Of a DNA stretch of 25,217 nucleotides, positions 14,749 through 22,702 are shown one piece after another. Under the pieces are notes generated by a model. That model was not told the origin of the DNA. It saw only the letters and a list, made by a program, of their open reading frames with translations, and made no database searches. The stretch spans positions 1 through 25,217 of the forward strand of contig CAZSXU010000040.1 of NCBI GenBank assembly GCA_964610505.1. Direction: 5' to 3'. A program made the translations under genes and the position numbers. This DNA is from CAZSXU01 sp964610505. Lineage in GTDB: Bacteria; Arandabacterota; Arandabacteria; JAGLYR01. Numbering within the stretch: position 1 is the stretch's first letter; each line of letters begins with the position of its first letter.

Positions 14749-16251
14749 CTACTCGTCCGCCGTCAGTTTCTCCAACATCTCCACCGCGTTCTGATTCTCC
14801 GGATCGAGCTCCAGAGATTTCCTGTAATTCTGGATCGCTTTGTCCTTCTCTCCGAGGTTCATGTAGCCCTCGCCGAGACTGTCGTAGGGGTTCGCCGCTT
14901 CGGGATACGCTTCCACATTCAGCTTGAATATCTCCACCGCATCCTTGATACGTCCCGAGCGCATGAAATGGTAGCCCAGCTGGTTGAGCTCGGATTCCGC
15001 AAAGTCGTACTCGTCCGGAGTTTCGCGCCTGCATCTCCAGTATGTGCGTACCACCGATTGCGCGCCGTCACTCTCCATCGCTCGACCGACGGCTCGGGCA
15101 ATGGAACGTTTCGGCATGTCGTAGGGCAGATCATGGAGGATGGCGGTAAGCGCTCCCAGAATCGGGCGCATACTCCCCACGTTGATCGCATTGGTGTTGG
15201 TCAGGAAGACAATGAAATCCCGATCCTCTCGGGCCCTGGCGATCACTCCGAAAAACCCCGGATTGTCTCCGGCGTGCCCGACGAATTTGAATGGCTCGTC
15301 CACGCCCTCGATGGGAAGTCTTCCGATGACCCATCCGTAGGCATAGCGGCTGCCTGTCCGCTCGTTGTGAAACTGGAGTTCGAACATCTGCTTTTTCATC
15401 TCTTCCGAGAGGAGAGTCTCTGTGTACAGAGCCTGGTCCAGCAGATAGAGGTCCTCTACCGTGGAGTACATCCCCCCGGCGGAGTAGAAGACGGTCGGAT
15501 TCATGTAGTCGGCATTCCTGTAATCGCCGAAGGTCTCGTAGTATCCAAAGGCCCGCTTCGGCACGAGGACTCCCGGCTGGACGTATCCGGTGCCCTCCAT
15601 CCCCAGTGGAAGAAGGATCCGCTCCTGGAGATTCTCCTCATACGACTTGCCCGTGACCTCTTCAGTGATCGCGCCCAGCAGGTAGTATCCCGAGTTACAG
15701 TATTCGAATTGCGAGCCGGGCTCGAACCGTAGATCACGCTCCGAGAAGATCTCCACAAACTGTGCCGGCTCGTAGGTTCTGCACTGAAGCCCCATTCGCT
15801 GGGACCGGAACTCGGGGATGTCCCGGAGATAGTTGGGAATGCCCGAGCGATGGGTGAGGAGGTGACGAATCGTCACGGTTTCCCCGGCGGGTTTTGGATA
15901 GTCGGGAAGGTAGTCCGAGATGTGGCCGTCGAGGCGGAGCTTACCCTCTTCGATCAGCTGGAAGACCAGGATGGAGGTGAAGGGTTTGGTGATCGAGCCG
16001 ATCCGGAATCGGGTGTCGGGCTCATTGGGAATCTCCCACTCCATATTCGCGTGCCCGAATCCCTTCTTGTAGATCACCTGGTTCTCTTCGGCCACAAGGA
16101 TCGAGCCGTTGAAGATCTCGTATTCGTGGAGTCGCGTCATCAGCTCGTCGAGTTGATGGGCATGTCTGTTCGCCGTCTTCCGGTCGAGACCCAGGGCGGG
16201 GGACGACAGAAGAACGGCAAGCGCGAGGGTCAGGAGAGCTACTCGTTTCAT
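14749..16251 (-). CDS. Exported class C beta-lactamase-fold serine hydrolase with C-terminal TPRs
   Basis: 500 residues from the ATG at 16251, chosen because it begins a clean signal peptide (residues 1-21) with GGAG 6 nt upstream; an adjacent ATG at 16254 is possible. The frame is open for 53 further codons but with no leader character. The PF00144 catalytic triplet is complete: Ser86-Ile-Thr-Lys89 (SITK), Tyr184-Cys-Asn186 (YCN) and His326-Ala-Gly328 (HAG). The THRSG motif at 133-137 also fits. Residues ~415-495 carry TPR units (YDSLGEGYMNLGEKDKAI, then SLELDPENQNA). Family members hydrolyse D-amino-acid peptides, esters or beta-lactams, so the substrate cannot be predicted. The TPR tail may recruit a partner. 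It is divergent from the C59 enzyme. Confidence 0.93.
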   Translation of the reverse strand: MKRVALLTLALAVLLSSPALGLDRKTANRHAHQLDELMTRLHEYEIFNGSILVAEENQVIYKKGFGHANMEWEIPNEPDTRFRIGSITKPFTSILVFQLIEEGKLRLDGHISDYLPDYPKPAGETVTIRHLLTHRSGIPNYLRDIPEFRSQRMGLQCRTYEPAQFVEIFSERDLRFEPGSQFEYCNSGYYLLGAITEEVTGKSYEENLQERILLPLGMEGTGYVQPGVLVPKRAFGYYETFGDYRNADYMNPTVFYSAGGMYSTVEDLYLLDQALYTETLLSEEMKKQMFELQFHNERTGSRYAYGWVIGRLPIEGVDEPFKFVGHAGDNPGFFGVIARAREDRDFIVFLTNTNAINVGSMRPILGALTAILHDLPYDMPKRSIARAVGRAMESDGAQSVVRTYWRCRRETPDEYDFAESELNQLGYHFMRSGRIKDAVEIFKLNVEAYPEAANPYDSLGEGYMNLGEKDKAIQNYRKSLELDPENQNAVEMLEKLTADE

Positions 16252-16621
16252 CATCCGCTCCATTCCAGAGTCAAGTTCCTTATCTCCGCGATTTCCCATA
16301 GCCGTGCCTTCCGATCCGCCGGGCTCGGGCACACCAAAACCCGAGGCGATGCCCAGCCGGCCGACCATGAGCCCGGTTCTCCCCAGTGGTACGTGTTGCC
16401 GGACCTCCATGTTTCGTGATCCCGTTGGATGGTTGGGGAATCACCCTTCTCTATCGCCCATTGGGGACAGAAAGGTCCTTCAACAGCCCCTCTGTCCCGG
16501 ATTGCCGGAGGACCCACTTTGCGAAGCCACCTGGACAGACAACCCCGAAAGGTCTACGATCAGGATAGCAGAGTCGACGACGTTCAGGAAAGTCCCGAAA
16601 TCTGGGAAAGCGAGGACCCGG
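16252..16621. other. 370-bp divergent intergenic region with repeat remnants
   Basis: Shared 5' region of the serine hydrolase (minus) and the C59 enzyme (plus). It contains ttggggacaga (16461-16471) and, inverted, tctgtccc (16491-16498), an 8-bp inverted repeat enclosing ttcaacagcccc. That inner phrase recurs exactly at 12707-12718 and, with one change, at 18608. GTCCCGAAAT occurs near 16592. No promoter is clear. Confidence 0.5.
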
Positions 16622-17713
16622 ATGCGCCCTCTTGCAACCGCAGCACTCTCTTGTCTGCTGCTGATCTGTCTACAGCATTGTCCATCCAGCGCATGCACGT
16701 CCTTCGTTCTCGATACGGCCGACGGACCGTTCGTCGCGGCCAACCTTGATCTGTCTTTTGGCGACGGGCTTGTGTTCGTGAACCGGCGCGGGATTGCGAA
16801 GGAGGGCTATCTGCAGAGCACGACGGGAGAGACCGCGAAGTGGATCTCCGGGTACGGCAGCGTGACGTTCAACCTGGTCGGGCGCGAGTTCGCGTGGAGC
16901 GGGATCAACGAAGCCGGTCTGGTCGTCGCCTCGATGGAACTCCGGGCCTCGACGCTTCCGCCGCCCGACGAACGGCCGCCTCTCGGCATCTCCACCTGGG
17001 TCCAGTATGTGCTGGACACCTGCGGCAGCGTCCAGGAAGCCGTTCAGGTGGACGCGCAAGTGCGAGTCGAGGATAAGGAAATCCCCAGCCACTACCTGAT
17101 CGCGGACAAGGACGGGCACTCGGCCGCAATCGAGTACCTGGGCGGCCGCTACGTGTACTACACGGGCGAGGAGATGCCGGTTAAGGCCATGGCCAACGCC
17201 ACGTATGCGGCGGGCGTCGCCTACATCGAACAGGGGATCATCCCGGCGATGAACCCGGGCGCGTCGGTTGAACGCGTCGCCGCCGCTGCCGACAAGATCA
17301 GGCGCTTCGGCACCGAACCGGGCGCCTCCCCGGTGGACTACTCGCTCGGCGTCCTGACCGAGACGGTCGTTGCACCCAAGACGTTCTGGCGTGATCTGTT
17401 CAACGAGCCTTACACGAGGTGGAACGTCGTGTACGACATCGCGCGGCGGGAGGTCCATTTCCGGACCGTGGACAGCCCCGAGGTCAAGCGACTCTCGCTT
17501 CGAAGCTTCGATTTTTCCTGTGAGACTCCAATGATGATGCTGGATGTCAACGCCGAGCTCGAGGGCCATGTTGAACGGTCTTTCGTGCCCTACGATCACG
17601 ACGTCAACCTGAAGGCCTTCCGTACGTTTTGCGATCGGTGGGGGATCGAGGTCTCGGAGGAAGGGGCCGTCGAGCTGATGCGGTTCTTCGAGAGCTTCGA
17701 GTGCGCGCGCTGA
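16622..17713 (+). CDS. Exported C59-family Ntn hydrolase (choloylglycine hydrolase / penicillin V acylase type)
   Basis: 363 residues from the ATG at 16622, chosen because a good signal peptide follows and GAGG lies 6 nt upstream; the frame is open for 106 codons further upstream without coding character. The signal peptide ends S-S-A, and the next residue is Cys25 of CTSFVL, so cleavage would expose the N-terminal catalytic Cys directly. AANLDLSF corresponds to the family's R-N/x-D segment, and SGINEAGLVVASMEL is the second conserved block (N-E-x-G-L). Members cleave linear C-N amide bonds in conjugated bile salts, penicillin V or acyl-homoserine lactones. The natural substrate here is unknown. 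It is the second Ntn amidase in the window after the C45 enzyme. Confidence 0.9.
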   Translation: MRPLATAALSCLLLICLQHCPSSACTSFVLDTADGPFVAANLDLSFGDGLVFVNRRGIAKEGYLQSTTGETAKWISGYGSVTFNLVGREFAWSGINEAGLVVASMELRASTLPPPDERPPLGISTWVQYVLDTCGSVQEAVQVDAQVRVEDKEIPSHYLIADKDGHSAAIEYLGGRYVYYTGEEMPVKAMANATYAAGVAYIEQGIIPAMNPGASVERVAAAADKIRRFGTEPGASPVDYSLGVLTETVVAPKTFWRDLFNEPYTRWNVVYDIARREVHFRTVDSPEVKRLSLRSFDFSCETPMMMLDVNAELEGHVERSFVPYDHDVNLKAFRTFCDRWGIEVSEEGAVELMRFFESFECAR

Positions 17714-17719
17714 AGGGGC

Positions 17720-17741
17720 GCGTGAGGGGTCTACCCCACGC
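17720..17741 (+). terminator. Possible hairpin terminator after the C59 gene
   Basis: gcgt-ga-gggg-tcta-cccc-acgc forms an 8-bp stem with a two-base bulge, 6 nt after the stop codon. No T-run follows, so intrinsic termination is doubtful. Confidence 0.3.
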
Positions 17742-17870
17742 ATGGAGCCGACGACCGCTCCGTCGCCGGGCCGGGCCGGTTTGCGGTTGTCACAGGACAG
17801 GCGGATAGGTATTCTGGGGGCTGTCAAAGGAGTTCCCTTCGCGGTCCGGAGGTCTCTGTGAACCGTCCTG

Positions 17871-18620
17871 GAGGCCGATCCAGCCCACTACATCCATTTC
17901 AAGAGCCGCCCTTTTCCGCCCCAGGCCTGTTGACGTCACTGCAGGCACGGCGCTCCTTCTCATTCTTCCTCCAATACTGTGTGGAGGTGATCACTTCCGG
18001 ATGGCTCGCCTTTTTCAGCCGGCCTATCCAATGCTGTGCATGACGTTGGTGCTCTTGTTGGTCGAGAGTCGACTCCTCCCGCGCTTGTCGGAGGCGGCTC
18101 ACAGTCGCCTTGGATCCGCTTCCCGGCCAACGCTGCTCGTTGCTCTTGGGCTCACGCTCGTCTTCATCTCGACGACTGTGGAACCGGTACACTGGTGGAA
18201 GCTGAAGAGCGCACCCCTTCTTCTGAATGAGTTCAAGCTGGCTGAAGACAGGATGAGCCGCGGGAGGGGACTGGCGGAATTCTTCGCCGCGTCCGATGAT
18301 TTGCCGTCGGTGGGAGTGATCGCCTCCGGGGCGATCAAGCGCAGCTATCCGGGGGAAGTCGTCGGCTCTGTTGGCTCGTTGCAGCCCCCGGCCTTGAGAC
18401 CGATCCTCACTCGAATCAGGCGGCGGTTGCGACACAAGTCCCCGCGCCGAATCGACCGCCTTTCACAACAGAGTTCCGACCTTGCCTGCGTCCTCAGGCG
18501 GATTTCCTGCTCATGATCTGCGTGGGCCGCCTCATTCCAGAGAGGATTCCTTCTCTACGCGTGGGACCGGGCCATTCTGAGGCACTCGACGCCGAGTTCA
18601 GGGAATCTTTCAACGGCCCC
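17871..18620 (+). pseudogene. Relic of a GT-C-type membrane glycosyltransferase C-terminus
   Basis: The best-preserved frame (about 17935-18370) reads GTALLLILPPILCGGDHFRM and then ARLFQPAYPMLCMTLVLLL. The G-G-D-H/F-M-x-x-R-x-x-x-P block followed by a hydrophobic helix is typical of AftB-like GT-C proteins. The soluble C-terminal signature follows (VGVIASGAIKRSYPGEVV, normally leading to D-L-L-G-L-N-D). Preceding and following pieces continue in other frames: HYIHFKSRPFP near 17885 (frame +2) and RPQADFLLMICVGR near 18495 (frame +3). At least two frameshifts are therefore needed, and there is no start. A 171-codon ORF beginning at 18001 is part of this relic. Confidence 0.5.
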
Positions 18621-18656
18621 GCCGGTCCGTCTATTCCCAAGACTCCATTCTCCCCC

Positions 18657-18685
18657 TTGAAAGGTCGGCGTTACTGTGATATTTG
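18657..18685 (+). promoter_or_regulatory. Candidate sigma70-type promoter of the propeller-MBL lipoprotein
   Basis: TTGAAA (18657-18662), 17-nt spacer, TATTTG (18680-18685). It is 31 nt from the start codon. The -10 coincides with the spacer of the CRP-like palindrome. Confidence 0.45.
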
Positions 18686-18690
18686 TCACA
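18675..18690. promoter_or_regulatory. Perfect CRP/FNR-family operator TGTGA-N6-TCACA
   Basis: TGTGA-TATTTG-TCACA is a flawless match to the Escherichia coli CRP consensus half-sites with the correct 6-bp spacing. It covers the presumed -10 box, so a bound regulator would more likely repress than activate. Confidence 0.6.
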
Positions 18691-18716
18691 CGAACGTTTC
18701 GCCACAGGAGGGGAGT

Positions 18717-20399
18717 ATGAGAAGCCCGGCCGTTCTTCTCGGAATCGTCGCGATGCAGTTGGCGTCCTGCAGCACAGCCGCAGTCGCCGAGACCGTCCCC
18801 GGGAAAATCGCCTTCTATTCCATGCGTAACGGGAGGGCGGACATCTATGTGATCGACGCGGGCGGGACCCGCCTGCGCTGTCTCACATGCGATTCCGGCG
18901 GGGGACAGTGTCCGGCTTTCTCTCCGGACGGCAGCCGGATCGCGTTTCAACGGAGCGGCACCGAAGACCTCTACGTGATGGACGCCGACGGGAGTCATGT
19001 GCGGTGTCTGGCCGGGGCGCCATCCTGTGAGCGACATGCCGCGTGGTCACCCGACGGGGAGAGGATCGCGTTTCAGACGGACCGCGATGGAAACCCCGAA
19101 ATCTACGTGATGGACAGCGACGGCGACCATTGGGTTCGCCTGACCGATCATCCCGCCGAGGACATGAAACCCTCGTGGTCCCCCGACGGCAGGCGGATTG
19201 CCTTCAACTCGAAGCGAGACGGCAACTGGGAACTCTACGTCATGAACGCCGACGGCACGGGGCTCCGGCGTCTCACCGACAGTCCCGAGTGGGAGCTGTT
19301 CCCCGCGTGGTCGCCCGACGGGACCGAGATTGCCTTCCGCTCGGGGAGGGCGGGGATCTTCGAGGGAGATATCCACGTCATCCGGCCCGACGGGACCGAC
19401 GAACGAAGCGTGACGGCGGACGAAGGGGTGGAGGAGGATCCCGCGTGGTCGCCCGACGGCAGGCACATTGCGTTTCAAAGCATGAAGGAAGGAACCTTCG
19501 ACATCTACATCGTGGATCCTGGCGGCGGAAGCTGGACGAAGCTGACGCAGGATGCAGCGCACGACTACTGGCCCACCTGGGCCCCGGGAGCGAGCACCGC
19601 GGTGTCCGCCGGGCCTCGGGATGATGCTCCTCGCGCCGGGGACGTTCGGCTTCAAATCCTGTACGACGATCGTGCGATGATCGACGGTTTGGAGGCGGAC
19701 CCGGGTTTCTCGTGCCTGGTCCGAGTCGGGGGGAAGACGCTGCTCTTCGACACGGGAAGGATCGGCAGGATTCTGATGGCCAACATGGAGAAACTGGATG
19801 TCGATCCGGAGGAGATCGACGTCATCGTCATCTCACACAAGCACAGTGATCACGTGGGCGGGCTGCGGATGCTTCTGGAGGAATGCGATCGCCCTCGCGT
19901 CTACCTGCCGGAAGGGCTGCCGGACAATCTCAGCGGGCGGGCCGTGGATCTGGTGGCCGCCGCCGTCGAGAGCGCAAAACGACGGGCCGAGGTTATGGAG
20001 GTTGCCGCAGCAACCCGGGTTGAGGAGGGAGTGCATACCACGGGCCCGATGGGAACTCGAATACCGGAACAGACTCTCGTCGTCTCCACGCAGGCCGGGC
20101 TGGTTGTGATCACGGGCTGCGGGCATCCCGGCGTCGTGGAGATCGTCGAGAGAGCCAGGGATCTTTTCGGACGGGATGTCCTGTTGGTGATGGGAGGGTT
20201 CCATCTGGTCGGGAGGGAAGTGGAAGACATTCGGGCCGTCGCCAGGAGGCTGTCTCCGCTCACGCGCTGTGTGGCTCCCTGCCATTGCTCGGGGGATGCG
20301 GCGCGGGAGGAGTTCAGGCGGGTATTCGGGAGTCGCTACGTGGACGCGGGATTAGGGACGAGCATCTGCCTGGACGAGCTGACCACACAAGACCGGTAA
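18717..20399 (+). CDS. Lipoprotein fusing a TolB-like beta-propeller to a metallo-beta-lactamase-fold domain
   Basis: 560 residues from the ATG at 18717 (AGGAGGGG 4 nt upstream). An upstream ATG at 18513 belongs to the frame of the preceding relic. The signal peptide has a lipobox L-A-S-C (Cys18), so the protein is probably lipid-anchored. Residues ~30-290 hold PD40 blades, with five W/F-S-P-D-G-x-x-I-A-F repeats at 67, 109, 153, 197 and 243, and a degenerate sixth (TWAPG), making a six-bladed TolB-like propeller. Residues ~310-555 are an MBL-fold domain of the dihydropterin-type group: FSCLV, LLFDTG, H374-x-H376-x-D378-H379, and further metal ligands H470 (TGCGHPG), H496 (MGGFHL) and H523 (PCHCSG). 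All ligands are present, so it should be an active metallohydrolase. This domain pairing is unusual. The substrate is unknown. Confidence 0.9.
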   Translation: MRSPAVLLGIVAMQLASCSTAAVAETVPGKIAFYSMRNGRADIYVIDAGGTRLRCLTCDSGGGQCPAFSPDGSRIAFQRSGTEDLYVMDADGSHVRCLAGAPSCERHAAWSPDGERIAFQTDRDGNPEIYVMDSDGDHWVRLTDHPAEDMKPSWSPDGRRIAFNSKRDGNWELYVMNADGTGLRRLTDSPEWELFPAWSPDGTEIAFRSGRAGIFEGDIHVIRPDGTDERSVTADEGVEEDPAWSPDGRHIAFQSMKEGTFDIYIVDPGGGSWTKLTQDAAHDYWPTWAPGASTAVSAGPRDDAPRAGDVRLQILYDDRAMIDGLEADPGFSCLVRVGGKTLLFDTGRIGRILMANMEKLDVDPEEIDVIVISHKHSDHVGGLRMLLEECDRPRVYLPEGLPDNLSGRAVDLVAAAVESAKRRAEVMEVAAATRVEEGVHTTGPMGTRIPEQTLVVSTQAGLVVITGCGHPGVVEIVERARDLFGRDVLLVMGGFHLVGREVEDIRAVARRLSPLTRCVAPCHCSGDAAREEFRRVFGSRYVDAGLGTSICLDELTTQDR

Positions 20400-20706
20400 C
20401 AGGATATTGTATTCTGAGAGTCTATGGGGACTGTCTCCCTCCGGCGTTATGCTCCCGCGGCCCCCGTTCCCACGGAAGGCGCCTTCACCTGAAGTGCGCC
20501 GGGTTTTACCCCGCGCTATGGCCGGCTCCCCGAGGATTCCGCACGGCGTTTGATCCCTCACAGGCACTTCCGCATCATGAAGATCTCGAACGCCTCCCAC
20601 ACGAACTTCATTGCCTGGTTTCCACTGTGAGTACGTTGTGGGTACGTGAGAGCTCGGTGCGAAGTTTCGGGGCTTCGTGGGGTATTTCAGGAGCACTCGG
20701 GTCGCG
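20400..20706. other. 307-bp convergent intergenic region
   Basis: It lies between the ends of the lipoprotein (plus) and the S33 hydrolase (minus). It holds ggggactgtctccc (20429-20442), a variant of the GGGGACAGTCCCC palindrome, and ggtatttcagga (20681-20692), a partial copy of the 4511 repeat. No clear terminator or gene was found. Confidence 0.5.
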
Positions 20707-22266
20707 CTACTGGCCGACGTAGAACTCGAGTTGGGGTGATTGCTCAATACAGGTGCGATCGGGCTCCTGGTCAGGGTGATTGAGGAACTCTATGATGAGA
20801 GGAACCGCGCAGGGATGGGAAAACACTGGAAGATGACTGTGGCCCGGAAACACAACGTGAAATGAGTGGGGAAGCGTTTCTGCCACCCGCTCTCCCCAGA
20901 AGACGGGTGTATCGGGATCGAATTCGCCGCTCAGGATCAGCACCGGAAGAGGGCTGTGGACCGGCCGTTTCTCAACGGGCTCCGGCTCTCGCCCGGGCCA
21001 GACGTCGGAGACCCCGTCCGGGAGGACGGTGAGGGAAATCCCGGCCAGCTCCTGGGGGAATCCCCTATGTTCGGCGAACCTTCCAGGATCCTCGAAGGGC
21101 ACCTCGTCGTTGCACCAGAAGGAGAACCTCATTCCCCACGCAAAGTCGGAAGGACCCATCTGCAGCTGAACGGTCCGTCGCAAAGTCGTGGTATCTCCCA
21201 TGGAGAGTCCATGCACCGCCGCGGGCACGTACGGCAGATAGGACGTGTTTCCCAACAACGCGGGCACGCAGGCGAAGAGCCCTTGATCGTCGATGGGTAC
21301 GGGTGTCGGTTCCTGTGTGACGGGATGAATGACGGAGATGACCAGCGGATTCGCCTTGGCCTCTTGCATTCGGTCCAGGAAGCGTTGCTCAAGATCGGGG
21401 AATACCCGGCCGGCCAGGGTGTCCTTCGCGCACACCCCAAGCAACCGTCTCAAGACAGTCCAGTAGTTTTCCACGGAGGCCTCGTTCCAGCTGACATCCG
21501 GGGGCAGCGGCGACACCAGCACGGCCGTGCGGACTCCCGCCGGGTACCGGCGGAGGACTTCCAGCATCAGCCGGCAGCTATAGGAGATGCCCGAGAGGTT
21601 CCACTGTTCGATTCGAAGGACTTTGCGAAGGTCCGCAATGTCGGCAGCGCTCTCCCATGTGTTGTAGGCCGTCAGATCGACGCCCTCCGTTTCCAGTCTT
21701 TCTCTCAATGTCCTAACCGCTCCGACAAATGCCTCTCTGCCGGGAACGTTGTTGAGGTTCCCGATACCGGCCGCCATCGCTTCGTCAATCTCCGGTCCCA
21801 GTAGCGGAGGTACGGCATATTTCGCGCCTCGTTGCTCAAAGAGAATGACGTCCCGCTCCTTCAGGATTTCAGTGAAATAGCGCACCGTATGAGCGTACCG
21901 GGCAGCCCTCACCGTTGAAAGCACCCCCGGGCCGCCGGTGGTGAAAAGGAAGGGGTCGGGCTTCGACACGGTCGCCGTGCTCTGGATGATGACCACGGCC
22001 AATCGGATAGTTTTGCCATCGTCGGGCCTGCTCCGGTTTTCCGGGACCACGAGATGGCCGAACCTGGCCGTCACCTGTTCCGGCTCAATCTCCGGGGGAA
22101 ATGCCGACCATTCGAAACGGGGAACTTTGTCGGTTCCAGCGGTGGATTGTCCCACGGGCGAGCTTGCCGAGAGGGATCCCAGAACGTCAACGCAGACCGT
22201 CGATGTCGGCGACACAACCAGGATCGCCAGTGTCAAGAGGCCCGGGGTGATACCACGCATTCGCAT
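20707..22266 (-). CDS. Exported S33-family alpha/beta hydrolase (tripeptidyl-aminopeptidase-like)
   Basis: 519 residues, ATG start with AAGGA 7 nt upstream; a second ATG two codons in is also possible. Signal peptide at residues ~1-25. The oxyanion-hole segment TTGGPG (109-114) is the family's H-G-G-P-G in slightly changed form. The nucleophile elbow is G226-I-S228-Y-S. The C-terminal TAP-like part carries the acid in LILSGEFDPDTP and the His in FPGHSHLPVF. All catalytic parts are therefore visible. The length fits TAP-type peptidases. It probably trims N-terminal peptides or hydrolyses small esters or amides in the periplasm. It stands alone, convergent with the lipoprotein. Confidence 0.9.
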   Translation of the reverse strand: MRMRGITPGLLTLAILVVSPTSTVCVDVLGSLSASSPVGQSTAGTDKVPRFEWSAFPPEIEPEQVTARFGHLVVPENRSRPDDGKTIRLAVVIIQSTATVSKPDPFLFTTGGPGVLSTVRAARYAHTVRYFTEILKERDVILFEQRGAKYAVPPLLGPEIDEAMAAGIGNLNNVPGREAFVGAVRTLRERLETEGVDLTAYNTWESAADIADLRKVLRIEQWNLSGISYSCRLMLEVLRRYPAGVRTAVLVSPLPPDVSWNEASVENYWTVLRRLLGVCAKDTLAGRVFPDLEQRFLDRMQEAKANPLVISVIHPVTQEPTPVPIDDQGLFACVPALLGNTSYLPYVPAAVHGLSMGDTTTLRRTVQLQMGPSDFAWGMRFSFWCNDEVPFEDPGRFAEHRGFPQELAGISLTVLPDGVSDVWPGREPEPVEKRPVHSPLPVLILSGEFDPDTPVFWGERVAETLPHSFHVVFPGHSHLPVFSHPCAVPLIIEFLNHPDQEPDRTCIEQSPQLEFYVGQ

Positions 22267-22702
22267 GAACGGTTCCTTGACGGGGAATGGTGGGCAACAT
22301 GTCCTCGGAAACGCCGTACTGGGTCCTACTATTCGTTACGTTTCCGCCGGGCATCGGTTTTGCCATTTCCGATTTCCTGTGGGTGCGTGGCGACGCCGTT
22401 TCCGGTCGGCGGACAGCGGCAAATCGGAAATCGTGAGTCGAAAATCGGGCAATGCCTTACCCGTGGAGCGGATAGGGGGGACGGTGCCGAGAAAAAAGAG
22501 GGTGGGTTTAATCCCCCTACTGTGGGGACAGAGGACTCAACTCGGCATGCAGATCTGAACGGCGGGGTCGTCGAGGAGCACCTACTCGCGCTCTGGGAAT
22601 AGGCGTCGAAACTCTCCCAGCGGCTCCAGGTACACCTTAGAGAATGAGGAGAACGGGAAGAACCCATTCTCCTCATCTTTCCAGGGGGCGCATTCGGCCC
22701 CG
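22267..22702. other. 436-bp intergenic region with inverted repeats
   Basis: It holds the 11-bp inverted repeat atttccgattt (22365-22375) / aaatcggaaat (22421-22431), a partial third copy (aaaatcggg near 22440), a ggggaca unit near 22524 next to gagaaaaaagaggg, and the terminator at 22644-22676. The short overlapping ORFs on both strands look non-coding. Confidence 0.55.
22644..22676 (-). terminator. Hairpin terminator of the TC-repeat gene
   Basis: A 14-bp stem with one mismatch (atgaggagaacggg / cccattctcctcat) and a 5-nt loop, 26 nt beyond the stop codon of the minus-strand gene. The following minus-strand tail is only moderately T-rich (TTCTCT). Confidence 0.5.

Noticed and set aside
16252..16410. 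Longer N-terminus for the serine hydrolase (53 extra codons)
   Set aside because: It lies before a perfect signal peptide with its own ribosome site at 16251.
16304..16621. Longer N-terminus for the C59 enzyme (106 extra codons)
   Set aside because: The extension overlaps the divergent gene's upstream region, has no protein character, and would bury the signal peptide whose cleavage exposes Cys25.
18001..18516. 171-codon ORF as an intact membrane protein
   Set aside because: It begins in the middle of the G-G-D-H-F block and loses its expected end motif to a frameshift; treated as part of a relic.
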